Shown in pieces: positions 9,505-17,863 of a stretch of 33,367 nucleotides of DNA. The DNA comes from JBCBST01 sp039819115 (GTDB lineage Bacteria; Bacteroidota; Rhodothermia; Balneolales; Balneolaceae), in NCBI GenBank assembly GCA_039819115.1, contig JBCBST010000020.1:1-33367 (forward strand), read 5' to 3'. The stretch's first letter is position 1; each line of letters begins with the position of its first letter. Below the pieces are notes generated by a model. The model saw only the letters and a list, made by a program, of their open reading frames with translations, did not search any database and was not told the origin of the DNA. The translations under genes were made by a program, and so were the position numbers.

Positions 9505-11094
9505 ATGCGAATACTTTTTTTTCTCACCTTAGCAGGATTGGCTTTGGTACAATGTACTCCTAAGGAACCCACGTATGTAAACCAGCTCGTTGAAACCGGG
9601 TTTGATCTGACTGAATCCATGGCTCCATTCTACCACGGGGTAGCCTCAGGAGACCCTCAGCAAACCAGTGTGTTACTCTGGACAAGAGTTACCCCGCCCT
9701 TTCATCAACCCGTAACTGTATCGTGGAAACTGGCTGAAGATGCCCGTTTTTCAAAAGTCATTGCATCAGGCTCCGTAAAAACAGATCGCACCAAAGACTA
9801 TACCGTGAAAGTAATCCCGGAGGGGCTGACCCCCGGAACAAGATATTATTATCAATTCGAAGCGTTTGGAAAATCCTCTATCACCGGGAGAACCAACACA
9901 TTTCCTGAAGGAGATGTAGATGCGTTTACCCTGGCCTTTGCAAGTTGCAGTAACTACCAATTCGGTCCCTTCAATGCCTACAATCGTATTGCCGACAACG
10001 ACACCATTAACGCGGTTCTCCATCTGGGCGATTATATCTATGAGTACGAAGCGGGGCGCTACGGCGACTCTACCACCACCCGGTTTCATATTCCGGATAC
10101 CGAACTGACCACATTACAGGACTATCGCGAACGTTACGCCCAATACAGACTGGATGAGGGACTTCGAAGAGCACACCAACAACATCCGTTCATCAACATC
10201 TGGGACGATCATGAACTGAGTAATAACGCCTATGACATGGGAGCCCAGAATCATCAACCCGAAACCGAAGGCACTTGGGACGCCAAAAAAGCAGCTGCTG
10301 TACAGGCCTATTTTGAATGGTTACCCGTTCGGGATGAATACAAGCCTACCTTGTACCGCTCATTCTCCATCGGCAACCTGGCCGATCTGATGATGCTGGA
10401 AGGCCGGCTACAGCGTACTCAACAAGCCGATAGTGTAAGCGAACCCAGCTTTGGCAGCACCGACCGGACTATGCTGGGTGAGCAACAAAAAAACTGGTTA
10501 AAAACGGAGTTAAGCAACAGTAAAGCCACTTGGAGAATCATGGGAAACCAGGTCATGTTTTCTGATCTGAATGTAGCTCACGTGAACCGGGGAAAGCCCA
10601 AATTCCTGGATATGTGGGCCGGATACCCGGTTGAACAACAAGAACTGGTACGGTTTTTCGAAGAGGATGATATCGACAATATCCTGATCTTTACCGGCGA
10701 TTTTCACAGCTCGTTATCTTCTGAGGTGACCCATTCTGCGCTAAATCCTTCGGTTTACAGTCCCGAAAATGGAAACTATGCAATGGCTTCCGAGTTTGTG
10801 GTACACAGCGTAAATGCGGCAAACTACAATGAATACATAGGAGACGAAGGCGCCCGTGAAATCGATACCCGATACAAAAACCCGGAATACAACCCCAATG
10901 TAGTATACGCGAACACCAGAGATCATGGCTATGTGTTGCTTAAGCTAACGGATGAAGAAGCTATTGTGGAATACCGATACGTACACACCACCAAAACATG
11001 GAATCCTGACGAAAAGCCTAAAACTATCCTCCGTGTACCCGCAGATACGGCTAAAATTGAAGTTGTACAGCTGGAGGGGGTACAACAAAAATAG
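9505..11094 (+). CDS. PhoD-like alkaline phosphatase / phosphodiesterase
   Basis: This 529-residue exported metallophosphoesterase of the PhoD family probably releases phosphate from phosphodi- or monoesters outside the cytoplasmic membrane. A hydrophobic leader ends at Cys17 (LALVQC). Gln before the Cys is unusual for a lipobox, so it may be a lipoprotein or a plain signal peptide. Residues 38-135 are the PhoD N-terminal beta domain (FYHGVASGDPQQTSVLLWTR). The catalytic domain starts at FTLAFASC, with metal ligands Cys148 and Asp176 (HLGDYIYEYE), then WDDHE at 233-237, and TGDFHSS near 397-403. PhoD enzymes use an Fe/Ca centre with a cysteine ligand, and that Cys is present here. It lies 91 bases behind the SusC-SusD pair on the same strand and ends at a strong terminator. 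Confidence 0.9.
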   Translation: MRILFFLTLAGLALVQCTPKEPTYVNQLVETGFDLTESMAPFYHGVASGDPQQTSVLLWTRVTPPFHQPVTVSWKLAEDARFSKVIASGSVKTDRTKDYTVKVIPEGLTPGTRYYYQFEAFGKSSITGRTNTFPEGDVDAFTLAFASCSNYQFGPFNAYNRIADNDTINAVLHLGDYIYEYEAGRYGDSTTTRFHIPDTELTTLQDYRERYAQYRLDEGLRRAHQQHPFINIWDDHELSNNAYDMGAQNHQPETEGTWDAKKAAAVQAYFEWLPVRDEYKPTLYRSFSIGNLADLMMLEGRLQRTQQADSVSEPSFGSTDRTMLGEQQKNWLKTELSNSKATWRIMGNQVMFSDLNVAHVNRGKPKFLDMWAGYPVEQQELVRFFEEDDIDNILIFTGDFHSSLSSEVTHSALNPSVYSPENGNYAMASEFVVHSVNAANYNEYIGDEGAREIDTRYKNPEYNPNVVYANTRDHGYVLLKLTDEEAIVEYRYVHTTKTWNPDEKPKTILRVPADTAKIEVVQLEGVQQK

Positions 11095-11120
11095 ATCCAT
11101 CTTTTCTTTATTTAAGCTTT

Positions 11121-11147
11121 GAAGCCCGTTTGATCAACGGGCTTTTC
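11121..11147 (+). terminator. Rho-independent terminator after the PhoD-like gene
   Basis: AAGCCCGTT (11122-11130) pairs perfectly with AACGGGCTT (11136-11144) around a five-base loop, followed by a short T run. Confidence 0.88.
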
Positions 11148-11322
11148 TATTGATGCCATTTCATTAATAGAAGCGACGCATTCTTATGCGACGGGATTGA
11201 TTCAATGCGCTAAAAGACAATAAGTATGATCATATCTGCTTTCGATGTGTTTTTTAAAGAATTAACAAGGATCAGGTCTCAACACCTAAATCCCTTTTGG
11301 ATTCAAAAAACGATAAAGTATA

Positions 11323-11340
11323 TTAGGTATACTTACCTAA
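11323..11340. promoter_or_regulatory. Palindromic operator candidate ahead of the enolase-superfamily gene
   Basis: TTAGGTA and TACCTAA form a perfect 7-base inverted repeat with a 4-base centre, ending nine bases before the start codon at 11350. A possible promoter overlaps it (TTGGAT at 11297-11302, 16 bases, TATATT at 11319-11324). The position fits binding of a dimeric repressor, but the regulator is unknown. Confidence 0.4.
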
Positions 11341-11349
11341 ACTACCGGC

Positions 11350-12573
11350 ATGGATCGCAAACATTTTCTTAAAGGGGCTACAGCCCTTCCCTTACTCAGT
11401 CTGGTACCCGGAAATACATTCGCGAAGGATACCAATACCCAAACCATCCATAAAGCGAACGAGGGTCATGTTAAAATCACCGCCCTCAAATACTATGAAT
11501 TTAAAAAAGCAGGCTTCGTGAAAATCGAAACCGATTCCGGAGTCTCAGGATGGGGAGAGGTCGATGGTTCAAATAGAAAATTAGCCGGGTACTACATCGC
11601 CAAAAATCTGGACCAATATGTGGTGGGCAAAGACCCGTTTCATAGCGAAGGAATTTGGCAGGAAGCCTATCTGAAAGGCATCGAATCAGGAATCGGAGGA
11701 CTTCATCCCGGTTCACTTTCCGGCATTGACAGCGCACTTTGGGATCTGAAGGGTAAACTCCTGGGTGTACCTGTACATCGGTTGTTGGGAGGAAATGGGA
11801 AAGACAAAATCCAGGTGTATGGAAGCTATGGACGCAATAAAGACGGCCGGTATCAAACACCGAAAGAAATGGCTGCACGAGCAGCCCGGTTTGTGGAAGA
11901 TGGGTATCGTGGGGTGAAGGCACGGATGCAAATCCGTCAGGAAAACGTGAATCCTTACCCAGACGATATTTTTGATATTGTGAAGGAAGTCCGGGCAGCA
12001 ATCGGTGATTCTATCAAGCTGTTTATCGATTTCAACAATGGCTACACCCCCGCTGAGGCTACTGTAATGGGCCGTAAATTGTATGAGCATTTCAATATTG
12101 CAGCATTGGAAGAACCTGTCTTTCAGCAGGATTACACCGGCCTCAGACAAGTTGTGGATGCCCTTGACATACCGGTGATGGCCGGAGAGCATGAGTATAA
12201 CAAGTGGATGATGAAAGATCTGATCACCATTGCCAATGTCGATATCGTGAATGCAGATGTGATCAAATGCGGTGGTATCACCGACTGCAGAAAGACGGCA
12301 GCGATGTGCCATGCTTTTGGCAAACAAGTGATGGTGCACAATGCCAAACCAACCCTGGCCAGTGCAGCCAGTCTGCAATTACTGGGTTCCATTCCGAATG
12401 CCGGCCGTTTCCAGGAATACGCAGGCGAGCGCAGAGATGAAGGGTACGCTCCGCTTTTTGATTTGTTCGAGAATAAGCTGGAATTCGAAGACGGCTACCT
12501 GAAGATTCCACAGGAACCAGGTTTGGGCTTAATACCCATCGAAAAACAAATGGAAAAGCATAAAAGAAACTGA
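11350..12573 (+). CDS. Mandelate racemase / muconate lactonizing enzyme family protein, exported
   Basis: This 407-residue enolase-superfamily enzyme abstracts a proton alpha to a carboxylate, probably acting as an acid-sugar dehydratase or epimerase. The substrate cannot be read from the sequence. Residues 40-150 are the N-terminal capping domain and the rest is the barrel. Visible active-site residues are Lys190 and Arg192 (VKAR), the metal ligands Asp227 (FIDFN), Glu254 (LEEP) and Glu280 (AGEHEY), Asp303, and His330 (VMVHN). The His places it nearer the mandelate racemase subgroup. The N-terminus MDRKHFLKGATALPLLSLVP looks like an export signal, perhaps Tat-like with an Arg-Lys instead of Arg-Arg, which is unusual for this family. 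It appears monocistronic, with a terminator upstream and a palindrome before the start. Confidence 0.85.
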   Translation: MDRKHFLKGATALPLLSLVPGNTFAKDTNTQTIHKANEGHVKITALKYYEFKKAGFVKIETDSGVSGWGEVDGSNRKLAGYYIAKNLDQYVVGKDPFHSEGIWQEAYLKGIESGIGGLHPGSLSGIDSALWDLKGKLLGVPVHRLLGGNGKDKIQVYGSYGRNKDGRYQTPKEMAARAARFVEDGYRGVKARMQIRQENVNPYPDDIFDIVKEVRAAIGDSIKLFIDFNNGYTPAEATVMGRKLYEHFNIAALEEPVFQQDYTGLRQVVDALDIPVMAGEHEYNKWMMKDLITIANVDIVNADVIKCGGITDCRKTAAMCHAFGKQVMVHNAKPTLASAASLQLLGSIPNAGRFQEYAGERRDEGYAPLFDLFENKLEFEDGYLKIPQEPGLGLIPIEKQMEKHKRN

Positions 12574-12694
12574 TGTTAACGCAGTTTAGGCCTCCTCATA
12601 AGGACTCAACTGAATACAGAAATCTAACCATAGATATGGAAAACAAAAGAACACAGCGCTCCCAATCATACTTGATAACACATCATGATCAAAA

Positions 12695-12720
12695 AAAGTC
12701 ATTTCTTTCCTGATGACTTT
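12695..12720. repeat. Inverted repeat in the 12574-12773 intergenic region
   Basis: AAAGTCAT (12695-12702) pairs with ATGACTTT (12713-12720) around a ten-base loop. The seven-A run at 12691 would be a T run on the minus strand, where no gene ends. On the plus strand the T run is too short for a good terminator, so the role is unclear. Confidence 0.3.
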
Positions 12721-12773
12721 GACTGTTTGCCTATACTATTCCATACGTATAACCAGCAATTCACTACCAACCT

Positions 12774-13070
12774 ATGGTTCGCATTATGTATACCTGGCGG
12801 GTGTCTGAACCTCAGCAGAACACATTCATTCAGACTTGGATAAAAACAACAACCCAAATCCATAAAGAGGTTAAGGGAGCAAGAGGAAGCTTTATGATAC
12901 GATCTGAAACCGATCCATCGATAATCAAAACAATTGCCCGATGGGATTCTGCGGAAGACTGGAAACGATTTTGGCAGAACGCAAACCCATCACAAATGGA
13001 GGAGATGAACAGGCTTGGCGATCGACTTAGTGCTGAAGTATTCGAAGAGATTGATGACTTTACAAGTTAA
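12774..13070 (+). CDS. Small ABM-like (dimeric alpha/beta barrel) protein
   Basis: This 98-residue cytoplasmic protein has the length and layout of the antibiotic biosynthesis monooxygenase (ABM) fold, which serves in haem-degrading, quinol-oxidising and detoxifying monooxygenases and in many uncharacterised proteins. An opening beta strand (MVRIMYTWRV) leads into a helix (FIQTWIKTTTQIHKEVKGA). A strand pair follows (GSFMIRS, IKTIARWDSAEDWKRFW), then a C-terminal helix. The pattern of Trp and Gly positions resembles annotated ABM proteins I know. No signal peptide or catalytic residue can be named. The HAD gene follows after 47 bases on the same strand, so the two may be co-transcribed. Confidence 0.6.
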   Translation: MVRIMYTWRVSEPQQNTFIQTWIKTTTQIHKEVKGARGSFMIRSETDPSIIKTIARWDSAEDWKRFWQNANPSQMEEMNRLGDRLSAEVFEEIDDFTS

Positions 13071-13117
13071 TCTATCTTCCACTTTTCAGATGTTAAACCG
13101 GGTTCGTATGTTGTGGT

Positions 13118-13807
13118 ATGCTTGATCAGGTAAAAGTTATTGCATTTGATGCCGATGATACGCTTTGGCTGAATGAGGTTTATTTTCGGGAGTCGGAAGA
13201 AGAGTTTTTTCGAATGCTGGCCGACTATTCTATTCCTCACGGACTGGAAAAAGAACTCATCAAAACAGAGATCGCAAACGTAGCTCCTTACGGTTACGGT
13301 GTTAAATCCTTCATTCTTTCGATGATCGAAACCGCATTACGCGTAACCGACAAAACCCTTCATGTTGAAGTCATCGATCGCATTCTCGAATTGGGAAAGG
13401 CACAACTCAGAAAACCGGTAGAACTGCTGGACGGTGTTGAAGACGTTCTCCTGAAACTGAATGGTACCTATAAATTGATTTTAGCAACCAAAGGAGATCT
13501 GCTGGATCAGGAACGAAAGCTGGAACAATCCGGACTTGAACGCCATTTCCATCATATTGAAGTATTGTCTCACAAAGAGGAAAAGAACTACATGAAACTC
13601 CTGAAGCATCTGGACATTGAGCCCCGGGAATTCCTGATGGTTGGAAACTCATTGAAGTCAGACGTGATACCGGTCTTGAATATTGGTGGTCATGCCTTTC
13701 ATGTACCCTACCCTATAACCTGGGCATTGGAAAAAGTGGATACGAAAATTGAACATCCCAATCTAAAATTACTGAATTCCATTACGGAAGTACTGGATCA
13801 TGTGTGA
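13118..13807 (+). CDS. HAD superfamily hydrolase
   Basis: This 229-residue cytoplasmic phosphatase belongs to the haloacid dehalogenase superfamily. Motif I is DADDT at 11-15, with Asp11 the nucleophile and Asp13 the acid/base. Motif II is Thr124 in LATKGD. Motif III is a Lys in the EEKNYMKLLK helix (about 153-163). Motif IV is GNSLKSDV at 176-183. The helical cap lies between residues 20 and 100. All catalytic elements are present, and the protein has the length of the YjjG/Gph-like subgroup. The physiological substrate cannot be named. An ATG ten bases upstream (13108) is in another frame. The gene is convergent with the MarR gene, with only eight bases between the two stops and no terminator in the gap. 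Confidence 0.83.
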   Translation: MLDQVKVIAFDADDTLWLNEVYFRESEEEFFRMLADYSIPHGLEKELIKTEIANVAPYGYGVKSFILSMIETALRVTDKTLHVEVIDRILELGKAQLRKPVELLDGVEDVLLKLNGTYKLILATKGDLLDQERKLEQSGLERHFHHIEVLSHKEEKNYMKLLKHLDIEPREFLMVGNSLKSDVIPVLNIGGHAFHVPYPITWALEKVDTKIEHPNLKLLNSITEVLDHV

Positions 13808-13815
13808 GTACCTGG

Positions 13816-14451
13816 TTACAAGTTGTACGTTTTCTTGATGTCGGTTCTGTCCTCCAGATCGTATAGCTCCTGGTGAAAATTATTTAGCTTATTCAGGATA
13901 GGGAACAACGCTCTTTTCTCTTGTTCATCCAGTGCGCTCAACAAAAAGTGTCCAAGATTGGTCATTTTGCGGTTCATGGTCGCGCAAAGGTCGCTCCCTT
14001 TTGCCGTGAGCTGCACTCTTTTTAAACGACGGTCTTCCTGGTCATTATACTCCTTAAAAATTCCGCGTTTTGTCAGCCTCTTTATGGATTCTATGCCCGT
14101 ACTGGGCTCAATAATAACGCGGGCTAAAATATCTTTCTTTGTGGGATTCTTTAACTCTTCTACCGTTTTTAGAATACTAAAATCAGCAATGGAAACTAAG
14201 GGCACATCCCGATAGCTAAGCTTCACCCATGCATCCAGAAAGCTGCTTAACCGGGCCAAAAAATAGGACACTTGAACGTCTATACTGGCAGGTATAAGGG
14301 CTTTCTCAAGTCGTACTTCTCCCTCTGCCTGTTGCTCAATAGGTTCATTTGAATCCCGAAGCAGCCACCGGGCAAACTCGCGATGATCCATTGAATGGGT
14401 TTGATCTCCGAAGTGCTTGAACTTCGTGAGTAAGTCGATTATAGATTCCAT
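13816..14451 (-). CDS. MarR family transcriptional regulator
   Basis: This 211-residue dimeric DNA-binding regulator probably represses itself and the divergent TonB-receptor operon. The winged-helix core spans about residues 85-165. It has a first helix after VPLVSIADFSILKTV, a recognition region around EPSTGIESIKRLTKRG, and the wing as DQEDRRLKRVQLTAKG, all typical of MarR. Helices at both ends form the dimer interface. The N-terminal 60 residues are longer than in the classical 140-150 residue MarR proteins and contain many acidic and Trp/His residues that might bind a ligand. Only 74 bases separate it from the receptor gene, and that gap holds repeats suited to a MarR dimer. Confidence 0.85.
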   Translation of the reverse strand: MESIIDLLTKFKHFGDQTHSMDHREFARWLLRDSNEPIEQQAEGEVRLEKALIPASIDVQVSYFLARLSSFLDAWVKLSYRDVPLVSIADFSILKTVEELKNPTKKDILARVIIEPSTGIESIKRLTKRGIFKEYNDQEDRRLKRVQLTAKGSDLCATMNRKMTNLGHFLLSALDEQEKRALFPILNKLNNFHQELYDLEDRTDIKKTYNL

Positions 14452-14458
14452 GGAACTA

Positions 14459-14488
14459 ATTATATCAATTTTGTTTTAAATTAAACAA
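14459..14488 (-). promoter_or_regulatory. Candidate promoter of the MarR gene
   Basis: On the minus strand, TTGTTT (14488-14483) and TATAAT (14464-14459) lie 18 bases apart. The TATAAT ends only seven bases before the ATG, so a transcript from it would be essentially leaderless. Promoter consensus in this bacterial group may differ from sigma-70, hence low confidence. Confidence 0.35.
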
Positions 14489-14500
14489 TCTTGTTTTAAA
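14471..14500. promoter_or_regulatory. Candidate MarR operator with two direct repeats
   Basis: TTGTTTTAAA occurs at 14471-14480 and again at 14491-14500, exactly 20 bases apart (about two helical turns). The first copy is also the left arm of an inverted pair (TTGTTT at 14471-14476 with AAACAA at 14483-14488). The site overlaps the candidate MarR promoter and lies 26 bases ahead of the receptor gene, so one bound regulator could control both directions. Confidence 0.5.
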
Positions 14501-14525
14501 AAAGAATGCTCTAACACTATTCATC

Positions 14526-16892
14526 ATGACAAAATACATTTTTATCATTCTGTTTTTGTTACCCTTAACTACACATATTGGGTTTGCTCAGGTTAACGGA
14601 ATACTCGGGGGTACTATTACAGATTCACGAACCAAAGAACCCTTAGTGGGGGCAACGGTCTTTTTAGAAGGAACTACCATTGGTGCCTCCACCGACCAGG
14701 ATGGACGGTATCTTATTCCGAATATCCCGGCAGGTACATACAACCTACGTACTTCGTATATCGGTTATAAGACCCGCGTAAAGTATAATATTGTGATACG
14801 TTCAGAGGGGAACATCGACATCAACTTCGAGCTGGAAGAGGATATCAGCCAGTTAGGTGAGGTCGTGGTAAAACCCAATCCTTTTGAAAAACTGAGTACC
14901 ACTCCCCTGTCCGTTCAGCGCCTGAGTCAGGAGGAGATTGTGTCTTACCCCGGAGGGAATAACGATATTGCTCAGGTTGTACAAACCCTTCCCGGTGTGG
15001 GTGGTTCTGTTGGGGGATTCAGAAACGATGTCATTATCCGTGGGGGTGCACCCAATGAAAATGTGTACTACCTGGATGGCATTGAAATTCCGAATATCAA
15101 CCATTTTGCCACCCAGGGAAGTGCAGGCGGACCCGTTAGTTTATTGAACGTCTCGTTCATAGAGGGTGTCACGTTGTCTTCGAGCTCTTTCGGAGCCGAA
15201 TACGATAACGTACTATCCGGTGTACTACAATTTGATCAGCGGACTGGTAACAGCCGTTCATTCACCAACAACATCAGAATCAGCTCCAGCGAAGCAGCCT
15301 ATACGGTTGAAGGACCACTTTTTAAGGGAGATAAGGAAAGCTCCAACACGACCATCATTGCTTCGGTAAGGCGATCGTATCTTCAGCTCCTGTTTGATGC
15401 GTTAGATTTGCCCATCCTCCCCGATTATTGGGATTATCAATACAAGATGAATCATCGTATTGATGCATACAACGATATCTACCTTACCGGAATTGGCTCT
15501 GTCGATGATTTTGAAGTTAACGAACTGGATGAATTTGATGCCGCCCAGCAAGCCGTTCAGGATCAGGTTCCCGTTATTCAGCAACGGACAAATACGGTTG
15601 GTTTAGGCTGGACACGTCGCTTCAAGGATAACTCCGGTTCTCTGAGGACTACGATCAGTAATAACATCCTCACCAACCGATTCCGTCAGTTTGAGGATAA
15701 CATAAACCAAAACGGCATCCTCTTTGATAACGATTCCAGGGAAATTGAAACCCGGTTTCGTACTAATCTGACTAAGTTTTATGGCGCGTGGACCACCAAC
15801 CTTGGGCTCGTTTTCATCAATTCCGATTATACAAACACCACCAACGACGTGGTAAACAACCGAAGGTTTAATGCCGATCTTAACTTCTACAGGTATGGCA
15901 TATTTGCCCAGGCATCCAGAAAAGTATGGAAAGAACGAGCGAATCTTTCGCTGGGAATCCGGGCCGATGGAAACAGCTTTACCGATACCGGAAATGAGTT
16001 ATATCGGACCATAAGCCCTCGAGCTTCTTTTTCCTACAAACTCACCCCGAACGGCGACTGGACGTGGAATTCCTCCGTCGGCAGGTATTTTAAAATTCCT
16101 CCGTACACAACACTTGGTTTTCAGGACCTGAACGGGACCTTCGTAAACCGGAATAACGAGTATATACAAAGCGATCATCTGGTGACTGGCCTGGAATACC
16201 TGATTAATGAACGCTCCCGGATAACCGTTGAAGGCTTTTTTAAATGGTACAACAACTATCCGGTTTCGATTAACGACAATATCTCAATTGCCAACAAAGG
16301 CGGTGGGTTCGAGGTATTAGGCAGTGAACCTGTTAGCAGTTCGGGTAATGGCCGAACGTATGGCGGTGAGGTTCTCTTTCAGCAAAAGTTTAACGGGCGC
16401 TTTTATGCCATTGCCTCCCTGACGGTATACCACAGCGAATTTACCAATGGCAGTGAGCAGTTTGTGCCCGCCGTTTGGGATAATGAAGTACTCGTATCCC
16501 TGCTGGGAGGATATAAGTTTGGCAAAAACTGGGAAGTAAGCGGCCGCTGGCGATACCTGGGACCTGCTCCTTTTGCCCCGGTAGACCAGCAGGAAACACT
16601 GGCCAATTATCCGGCGGTCATACTCGATTTCGATCGACTGGGGGACGACAGAATCGATCCTTTCAGCCAGGTCGACATTCGGATAGATAAAAAATGGAGC
16701 TTCCCGAATTTCAGTTTCGATGTGTTCCTGGATATACAAAACGTCCTGGCACAGGCTCAGCCAGAACCACCTCAATTTGGACTACGCAGAGATGATGCAG
16801 GCACCGTTTTATCACCAGAACAGCTGGTACAAGTGAATACAAATCCCGAGGGGACACCCCTGCCATCGTTAGGGTTCGTACTCAATTTTTAG
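14526..16892 (+). CDS. TonB-dependent receptor with carboxypeptidase-like N-terminal domain
   Basis: This 788-residue outer membrane transporter has a signal peptide ending near Ala21 (HIGFAQ). A carboxypeptidase-like regulatory domain spans about 26-110 (GGTITDSRTKEPLVGATVFL, NIPAGTYNLRTSYIGYKT). The plug domain runs from about 125 to 240, with LPGVGGSVGGFRNDVIIRGG and NVYYLDGIEIPNINHF. The barrel ends in LPSLGFVLNF with a terminal Phe. It lacks the larger SusC size and has no SusD partner, so it is a stand-alone receptor. The substrate is unknown. It is divergent from the MarR gene and probably co-transcribed with the propeller protein 52 bases downstream. Control by the MarR protein is inferred from the shared repeats in the gap. 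Confidence 0.9.
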   Translation: MTKYIFIILFLLPLTTHIGFAQVNGILGGTITDSRTKEPLVGATVFLEGTTIGASTDQDGRYLIPNIPAGTYNLRTSYIGYKTRVKYNIVIRSEGNIDINFELEEDISQLGEVVVKPNPFEKLSTTPLSVQRLSQEEIVSYPGGNNDIAQVVQTLPGVGGSVGGFRNDVIIRGGAPNENVYYLDGIEIPNINHFATQGSAGGPVSLLNVSFIEGVTLSSSSFGAEYDNVLSGVLQFDQRTGNSRSFTNNIRISSSEAAYTVEGPLFKGDKESSNTTIIASVRRSYLQLLFDALDLPILPDYWDYQYKMNHRIDAYNDIYLTGIGSVDDFEVNELDEFDAAQQAVQDQVPVIQQRTNTVGLGWTRRFKDNSGSLRTTISNNILTNRFRQFEDNINQNGILFDNDSREIETRFRTNLTKFYGAWTTNLGLVFINSDYTNTTNDVVNNRRFNADLNFYRYGIFAQASRKVWKERANLSLGIRADGNSFTDTGNELYRTISPRASFSYKLTPNGDWTWNSSVGRYFKIPPYTTLGFQDLNGTFVNRNNEYIQSDHLVTGLEYLINERSRITVEGFFKWYNNYPVSINDNISIANKGGGFEVLGSEPVSSSGNGRTYGGEVLFQQKFNGRFYAIASLTVYHSEFTNGSEQFVPAVWDNEVLVSLLGGYKFGKNWEVSGRWRYLGPAPFAPVDQQETLANYPAVILDFDRLGDDRIDPFSQVDIRIDKKWSFPNFSFDVFLDIQNVLAQAQPEPPQFGLRRDDAGTVLSPEQLVQVNTNPEGTPLPSLGFVLNF

Positions 16893-16944
16893 ACCTTTGG
16901 GCTTGGGGAATTCGTTTACTACTTTGGCCTAAAACTCCGGTAGT

Positions 16945-17823
16945 ATGCATAAGAACTTCTTTTGGATTCCCCTCCTTTTTGTCCTTCTTTTAGTAGGGGT
17001 TAAACCCCTTAATGCCCAACCGGGCACGGAGATTTACGTGTTCGATTTTGTTAAAACGGATTCCGGTTACGTGCTTCTCAACCCGGTCAATATCTCAGAT
17101 AACCCTGGCTATGACAACCAGCCATCATTTTCTGAGGACAACTCCGGGGTTTATTTTACCTCCACCAGAAATGGACAAACAGACCTTCGCTGGTATGAAC
17201 TGGAAACGGGTACCACCCAATGGCTGACCGACACACCCGAAGGCAGCGAATATTCTCCCACTCCCATACCTGGACTACCTTATGTTTCGGCCATATTCTT
17301 ACATCAAAATGGAAAACAAACGCTTCAGAAATACCCGACACGCGGTGGCTCTGCTTCCTTGTTAATAGACGAAGTGGTGGTTGGCTATCATAACTGGATA
17401 GATGCAAACACTTTGTTCTCTTTTGTACTGCCCGATTCCATTCACCCTTCTACCTTTCAAATGCATACCATAGATCCCAAATCCAGGGTTATACTTGGTG
17501 AAAATCCCGGAAGATCCTTTCATAAAGTACCGGGAGATGCATCCATTTCATACATCAACAAAGCAAACAACCCCTGGACGATTGAGAGCTTTAACCCTGA
17601 AAACAACCATGTTCAGGTCCTGGCTGAAGTCATCAATAAATCCGAAGATTTCTGTTGGACACCACAGGGTGAACTGCTAACCGGAGATGGCTCTGTTCTT
17701 AAACTATACCGCGATAGAACCTGGCAAAACCTGGCCGATGTAAGCGCGTTTAACCTCACCAACATTACCCGCCTTGCTGTGAGTCAAAATGGAAGAAAAA
17801 TAGCGCTCACGGTTTCAGAATAG
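16945..17823 (+). CDS. Secreted TolB-like beta-propeller protein
   Basis: This 292-residue exported protein has a signal peptide ending near NAQ (residue 25). It contains PD40/TolB-type blades: DNQPSFSEDNSGVYFTSTR with LRWYELETGTTQWLTDTPEG is a clear blade at about 57-97, and weaker blades follow to the end (SISYINKANNPWTIESFNP, ITRLAVSQNGRKIALTV). No catalytic residues are visible, so it is more likely a binding or partner protein than an enzyme. It directly follows the TonB receptor and may hand over or sense the receptor's substrate. A weak hairpin follows. Confidence 0.65.
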   Translation: MHKNFFWIPLLFVLLLVGVKPLNAQPGTEIYVFDFVKTDSGYVLLNPVNISDNPGYDNQPSFSEDNSGVYFTSTRNGQTDLRWYELETGTTQWLTDTPEGSEYSPTPIPGLPYVSAIFLHQNGKQTLQKYPTRGGSASLLIDEVVVGYHNWIDANTLFSFVLPDSIHPSTFQMHTIDPKSRVILGENPGRSFHKVPGDASISYINKANNPWTIESFNPENNHVQVLAEVINKSEDFCWTPQGELLTGDGSVLKLYRDRTWQNLADVSAFNLTNITRLAVSQNGRKIALTVSE

Positions 17824-17863
17824 CGCTTTTCTAAATCTGTTATCCTAAAAATCGGATTTCACA

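Noticed and set aside
11713..12378. 221-residue minus-strand ORF within the enolase-superfamily gene
   Set aside because: The plus-strand protein has all its family motifs, while the reverse translation is rich in His, Cys and Phe without any recognisable domain.
12719..12737. TTGACT and TATACT as a promoter ahead of the ABM-like gene
   Set aside because: The two boxes are only seven bases apart, far too close for a sigma-70 promoter.
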